A stretch of DNA of 9,081 nucleotides from Candidatus Methanocorpusculum equi. Lineage in GTDB: Archaea > Halobacteriota > Methanomicrobia > Methanomicrobiales > Methanocorpusculaceae. Below, piece after piece: positions 5,995 to 9,081 of the stretch. Made by a program: the position numbers and the translations under genes. The first letter of the stretch is position 1. Each line of letters begins with the position of its first letter. Where the stretch lies: positions 1-9,081 of the forward strand of contig JAGHSU010000025.1 of the NCBI GenBank assembly GCA_018065685.1, in the 5' to 3' direction. The notes beneath the pieces were generated by a model. That model did no database searches and was not told the DNA's origin. It saw nothing but the letters and a program-made list of their open reading frames with translations.

Positions 5995-6585
5995 ATGGAC
6001 AAGTTTGAAGCGAAAAGCCTGATTACCAGAAAGGCCATGAGTGCTGCGCTTAAAAAACTCATGGTAAAAAAACCGCTTCGTGAGATCACCGTATCGGAGG
6101 TAACAGAAGCCTGCGGTTTTCACCGGCAGACGTTTTACTATCATTTCACCACAATAAAAGACCTTCTGCGCTGGACATTTGAAACGGATGTGAAAGAGTT
6201 CATCAGAAAAAATCCGGTAAACGGCCCTTGGCAGGAGGCGCTGAAACTGATATTTGTTTTTCTCTCCAAAAACAAAACCTTCTGCCTTGCAGTATACCAT
6301 TCGCTTGGAAGAGAGACGATTATAGATTTCTTCGGGGAAAACCTGAATTTCGCGGTTTCCGCAGTCATCCGGAAACAGGCGGCAGAAACTCCGATTGATG
6401 AGAAAAATATCGAATTCCTGACAACAGTTACCAGCGGGGCCTTAATCTCCATTGTCGAGAAATGGCTTTGCGGGGAGATTACCTGGGACGCGGATGAGAT
6501 TGTACAAAACATCAGTTACGTGGCAGAAGACCTCACCGCAGGAGCAAAACTCAGATATGAACAAAAAGTAAAAGAGATATATTGA
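5995..6585 (+). CDS. TetR/AcrR family transcriptional regulator
   Basis: This 196-residue protein has a TetR-type N-terminal DNA-binding domain: residues 8-29 form helix 1 (SLITRKAMSAALKKLMVKKP), and ITVSEVTEACGFHRQTFYYHF (31-51) is the helix-turn-helix with the hallmark TFYYHF. The remainder is helical and ligand-binding, closest by eye to the TetR_C_8/DhaS-like group common in Firmicutes (KDLLRWTFETDVKEF, SGALISIVEKWL). In that group the regulator often sits beside the pump it represses, as here with the divergent RND exporter. GGGAG three bases before the ATG is a short-spaced Shine-Dalgarno. The stop at 6583-6585 is closely followed by the cation exporter gene, so the two are probably co-transcribed. 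A bacterial origin by transfer is plausible but not shown. Confidence 0.93.
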   Translation: MDKFEAKSLITRKAMSAALKKLMVKKPLREITVSEVTEACGFHRQTFYYHFTTIKDLLRWTFETDVKEFIRKNPVNGPWQEALKLIFVFLSKNKTFCLAVYHSLGRETIIDFFGENLNFAVSAVIRKQAAETPIDEKNIEFLTTVTSGALISIVEKWLCGEITWDADEIVQNISYVAEDLTAGAKLRYEQKVKEIY

Positions 6586-6623
6586 CAAAATCAGATACTG
6601 CTCCTCAAATAGAGATTACAATA

Positions 6624-7541
6624 ATGTCTGAACAGACGGCAAATAAAAATAACAGAATAAAAGAAGGTAAAGCCAAAAGACTGGCGGCATCTCTTTCCCT
6701 CATCTCAAACGCATTTATTATGACGGGGATGATTCTTGTCGGCATATTTACCGGTTCTATCGGTGTGCTTTTTGAAGGACTGCACACAGGAATTGATGTG
6801 ATGTCCTCGTGCGTTGCGTATTTTGCGGTCCGGAAGTCATCACAGCCCCCGGATAAGACTCACCCCTTCGGTCACGGGAAGTTTGAGGATGCCTCAGGTT
6901 TTATAGAGGCGGTTCTGATTGTTATTGTTGCGGCGCTTCTTATCCGTGAGGCAATCTCAAACCTGATAACCGGGACTGAGACACTATCCTATCAACTGCT
7001 GTTTATTGCGATAATTGCAGCCGGTGCTTCTGCGCTGATAAAATTCAGTGTATCCTTCTATATGATGATGGTTGCAAAACGGACGGATTCCATTGCTCTT
7101 GAAAGCGATGCATGGCATCTGCGGCTTGACTGCCTGTCCTCGGCAGGGGTTTTTGCAGGGCTGCTGCTCATCCAGCTTACACATCAGGCATGGATTGACT
7201 CTGTTCTTGCAATCATAATCGGAGTCGGCATCCTTCCGGAAGCATTTATCCTCATTAAAAAGGCATTCAAGGATTTAATGGATGCGAGTCTGGGTAAAGC
7301 AGATGTCGCAGCAATAGAAGAGATTGCAGCACGTCATGGCGGGGAAGGCATCTCATGCCGTGTGGTGAAAACGCGGAAAGCAGGCCCTGACAAATATGCA
7401 GAAATCAGGCTTGTTTCAGTGAAGGATATGCCATTAAGTGAGACCTGCCGCATATCATCTCTCATTGAATCAGAGATTCATGAAAAAATTCCGCGTATCT
7501 TTGTCACCATCTCTTTCGATTCATGCGAAAACGGTGTCTGA
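6624..7541 (+). CDS. Cation diffusion facilitator (CDF) family transporter
   Basis: This 305-residue integral membrane protein is of the CDF family, which exports divalent metals (Zn, Fe, Mn, Co and others) by proton antiport. The signature metal-site motifs are visible: LFEGLHTGIDVMSS in TM2 (H54, D58) and SDAWHLRLDCLSS in TM5 (H165, D169), with HPFGHGKFE (80-88) after TM2. Six membrane helices span about 25-215, and a cytoplasmic C-terminal domain (about 220-305) has the usual alpha-beta fold. An HxxxD pair in both TM2 and TM5 is common in Zn/Cd-type members but does not fix the metal. I chose ATG 6624 as it gives a normal family length. The alternative TTG at 6582 would overlap the TetR stop (TTGA) and add 14 residues. 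It stops 7 bases before a convergent gene. Confidence 0.9.
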   Translation: MSEQTANKNNRIKEGKAKRLAASLSLISNAFIMTGMILVGIFTGSIGVLFEGLHTGIDVMSSCVAYFAVRKSSQPPDKTHPFGHGKFEDASGFIEAVLIVIVAALLIREAISNLITGTETLSYQLLFIAIIAAGASALIKFSVSFYMMMVAKRTDSIALESDAWHLRLDCLSSAGVFAGLLLIQLTHQAWIDSVLAIIIGVGILPEAFILIKKAFKDLMDASLGKADVAAIEEIAARHGGEGISCRVVKTRKAGPDKYAEIRLVSVKDMPLSETCRISSLIESEIHEKIPRIFVTISFDSCENGV

Positions 7542-7548
7542 ATCCTGT

Positions 7549-8271
7549 TTAGAAAAACACCCCGATATCCACGACCCCTGTCAGAATCAGGATTCCTATG
7601 ATAACCGGTACATGCGCCAGATAGATAATAAGCGTATGCCGTCCGATAAAACAAAGCGGGGATAAAATCTTCGGCATCCTGCCTAACTTCTCCAGAAAGG
7701 GTCTTCGGACCCCTGAAGGGTAGAGCAGTTTTCCAAGCGCAAGTCCTAAGAGAAGCACCCCGAACCAGGGAAGAAGAGGTTCGTAATCAAGCGTGGAAAA
7801 CCCGTATACCTTAAATCCGAGCGGAATCAGATACGGGATTGTCAGATAAATCTTTGAGGCTATAAGACCTGCAAAAACGACTGCGGCCCCGACAGCTGCA
7901 GGAATGAACCATTTCACCTTTGGAGAAATGAAGGGGACGGCAAGAATTGTTCCAAGACCGATGAGCGAGAGCACACCGAAGACGACAAATCCCGACGGAT
8001 AAAAAATCCATGTAACAAGTGTGATGAGAAGCCCGAATCCGATGAGTTCGGCCCCGCGGATGAGGTAACGTTTCGGCTTTGCCTTTGCAAGAACAAGGGA
8101 AAGTCCGGCAACCGCGATGAATGCACAGGCAATCGGCGCACCGGAATGAACCGCAGGATTGAACCAAGGGACAGTGTCCGTGAAAAAATACAGACAAAAC
8201 ACGGTGTGATACGCAATCATGCAGAGAAGAGCGACTCCTCTGACCGTATCGATTTCGTAATACCGTACCAT
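7549..8271 (-). CDS. DUF1624/HGSNAT-like membrane acyltransferase
   Basis: This 240-residue polytopic membrane protein is of the heparan-alpha-glucosaminide N-acetyltransferase catalytic-domain family (formerly DUF1624), related to other membrane acyltransferases. Family marks are YEIDTVRGVALLCMIAYH (5-22, with the D..RG and final His), GFVVFGVLSLIGLGTIL (94-110), LDYEPLLPWFGVLLLGLALG (161-180) and GRHTLIIYLAHVPVIIG (210-226). About seven to eight helices are visible. Length is near the family's bacterial/archaeal size of 220-260. I chose the ATG at 8271, immediately before the conserved EIDTVRG; an in-frame ATG at 8328 would overlap the divergent gene's start. There is no Shine-Dalgarno, so leaderless expression is likely. 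The acceptor could be a cell-surface glycan or lipid; this is not determined. It is divergent from the mmp8 gene and convergent with the CDF gene. Confidence 0.88.
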   Translation of the reverse strand: MVRYYEIDTVRGVALLCMIAYHTVFCLYFFTDTVPWFNPAVHSGAPIACAFIAVAGLSLVLAKAKPKRYLIRGAELIGFGLLITLVTWIFYPSGFVVFGVLSLIGLGTILAVPFISPKVKWFIPAAVGAAVVFAGLIASKIYLTIPYLIPLGFKVYGFSTLDYEPLLPWFGVLLLGLALGKLLYPSGVRRPFLEKLGRMPKILSPLCFIGRHTLIIYLAHVPVIIGILILTGVVDIGVFF

Positions 8272-8290
8272 GCATAAAAGATATGCATGG
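8268..8290. promoter_or_regulatory. 8-base inverted repeat at the acyltransferase start
   Basis: CCATGCAT (8268-8275) and ATGCATGG (8283-8290) are perfect inverted arms separated by 7 bases. The left arm contains the acyltransferase start codon. The arrangement looks like a dimeric-protein binding site in the divergent control region, though short ATGCAT palindromes arise easily by chance. Confidence 0.4.
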
Positions 8291-8306
8291 GATTCATTTA
8301 TCCTTT
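8291..8306. promoter_or_regulatory. A/T-rich element between divergent genes, possible shared TATA region
   Basis: The plus-strand sequence ATTCATTTATCC (8292-8303) is centred about 26-30 bases from both start codons (8271 and 8327). Read either way it gives a TATA-like string (TTTATCC or GATAAATG), which would place both transcription starts at or near the ATGs. This fits two leaderless genes, but neither box is a close consensus match. Confidence 0.3.
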
Positions 8307-8326
8307 TCTGTGACGTATATGTATAC

Positions 8327-9081
8327 ATGGATGAAAAATGCGGAAATGAACAAGGGACTGGTGTACGAAAGAAAGACCGTCATGTGGTCGAGGTTGCAGG
8401 GTGCCGCGCAGTGATTGAAAACAGGTGCGTCACAGAGATTACAGAGCCCTGCATCTCCTACTGCCCGTTTGCAAAGCGGTTTGCATCCCCCATCAATCCC
8501 GTGGAAAAGGATGCGGTCAGAAGAAACATCGAGCACCGCATCAAATCGTTTGGCATGTGTACGAAGGACCGTCAGGTAACAGCCGACGAATCCATGGTGC
8601 TTTTCGGTGCATCGGAACTTTTAACAACTGCTCTGCGGAACAAAAGCATCGATGCTGCAGTCATCTGCTGCGATGGGGCGGGGACGGTCATTGTGCAGAC
8701 ACTGGAGCTGGTGCAGGGCTTCGGGGGGAGAATGTCAGGACTTGTTGAAACCGTCCCTTACACGGAGGTGATTGAGCGAATCAGAACCGCAGGAGGTGTT
8801 GTAATTGATGGGACATCCGCATCCCTGGACCCCATGGCGGGGATTGCCGAAGCAAAACAGCGCGGCATGGAAAGGGTTGCAGTAACGGTCGCAGGCCCTG
8901 ATGTGACGACCGCGGAAGAAATCCGAAAAGCGTACCCGGACGTCATCCTCATTGCGGTGCATACAACACAGGTGAAGAGTACTGAGGAGGCGCGGCGTCT
9001 CTTTTCTGTCTGCGACCTGGTCTTTGCCTGTGCATCAAAGTTTATCCGCGAGGCAGCTGCAGAGTCTGCCTGTGTACAGGC
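8327..9081 (+). CDS. mmp8: Methanogenesis marker protein 8 (DUF2099), 3' end outside window
   Basis: 251 residues are visible and the frame is open to the window edge. The sequence matches methanogenesis marker 8 (DUF2099), a protein found across methanogens whose biochemical role is not settled. Recognisable blocks are HVVEVAGCRAVI (19-30), EPCISYCPF (40-48), IKSFGMCTKDRQV (72-84), VICCDGAGTVIVQT (112-125), VQGFGGRMSGLVET (129-142), AVTVAGPDVTTAEEIR (185-200), VHTTQVKSTEEA (211-222) and FACASKFIREAAAES (233-247). It has 11 cysteines, several in family-conserved places (C42, C46, C78, C114, C229, C235), compatible with metal or iron-sulfur binding. No membrane segment is present. The ATG at 8327 is the first in frame and lies in the palindrome ATGTATACAT; expression is probably leaderless. 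About 20-40 residues seem missing at the end. Confidence 0.92.
   Translation, partial: MDEKCGNEQGTGVRKKDRHVVEVAGCRAVIENRCVTEITEPCISYCPFAKRFASPINPVEKDAVRRNIEHRIKSFGMCTKDRQVTADESMVLFGASELLTTALRNKSIDAAVICCDGAGTVIVQTLELVQGFGGRMSGLVETVPYTEVIERIRTAGGVVIDGTSASLDPMAGIAEAKQRGMERVAVTVAGPDVTTAEEIRKAYPDVILIAVHTTQVKSTEEARRLFSVCDLVFACASKFIREAAAESACVQ

Noticed and set aside
6582..6623. TTG start for the CDF transporter overlapping the TetR stop
   Set aside because: Possible, but TTG is a rare start, there is no better Shine-Dalgarno than for ATG 6624, and the extra 14 residues are not part of the CDF family core; kept only as an alternative.
7811..8275. 154-codon minus-strand open frame overlapping the acyltransferase
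   Set aside because: Alternative frame of the acyltransferase gene; its Cys/Arg/His-rich translation has no family features.
8425..8748. 107-codon plus-strand open frame within mmp8
   Set aside because: It overlaps the mmp8 frame, whose motifs are clear; the translation is rich in Cys, His and Arg and resembles no protein.
1..9081. CRISPR array, tRNA or rRNA genes
   Set aside because: No regularly spaced repeats with unique spacers, no T-loop/CCA-like tRNA patterns and no rRNA signatures were seen on reading both strands.

Overview
The window looks like a methanogenic archaeon, most likely of the order Methanomicrobiales. It carries methanogenesis marker protein 8 (found only in methanogens and relatives), the archaeal ribosomal protein S17e and an archaeal-type stand-alone ThiN-like protein. 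Intergenic signals are also archaeal: A/T-rich TATA-like boxes about 25 bases before starts, several apparently leaderless genes, and T-tracts as terminators. A Methanocorpusculum-like genus is a guess from style, not a demonstrated assignment.

Left part (1-1905): the end of an unrecognised plus-strand gene closes on a hairpin plus T-tract. A compact minus-strand operon follows, HD-domain protein > ThiN-domain protein > ribosomal protein S17e, with a 4-base overlap and then a 22-base gap. Divergent from it is a small two-helix membrane protein.

Middle (1906-3784): a roughly 300-base gene-free stretch holds a 106-base repeat-like element with perfect 13-base terminal inverted repeats and a nested hairpin. 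Next is a minus-strand pair, NfeD > SPFH/paraslipin, which together probably form a membrane-scaffolding module.

Right-centre (3785-7541): an RND/MMPL-type exporter lies immediately upstream of NfeD-SPFH on the same strand. It is divergent from a TetR-family regulator that is closely followed by a cation diffusion facilitator. A perfect 12-base palindrome (AGACACGTGTCT) between the promoters is the natural operator candidate. The arrangement suggests one TetR-controlled efflux locus reading both ways: exporter (possibly with NfeD-SPFH) to the left, regulator and metal/cation exporter to the right.

Right end (7549-9081): a DUF1624/HGSNAT-like membrane acyltransferase converges on the cation exporter and is divergent from methanogenesis marker protein 8, which runs off the window. 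The 55-base gap between them has a palindromic motif at each start codon and a central A/T-rich element.

No tRNA, rRNA, CRISPR array or intact insertion sequence was seen. The least explained items are the 106-base structured repeat, the ThiN-like protein lacking expected active-site residues, and the linkage of an RND exporter to NfeD-SPFH.
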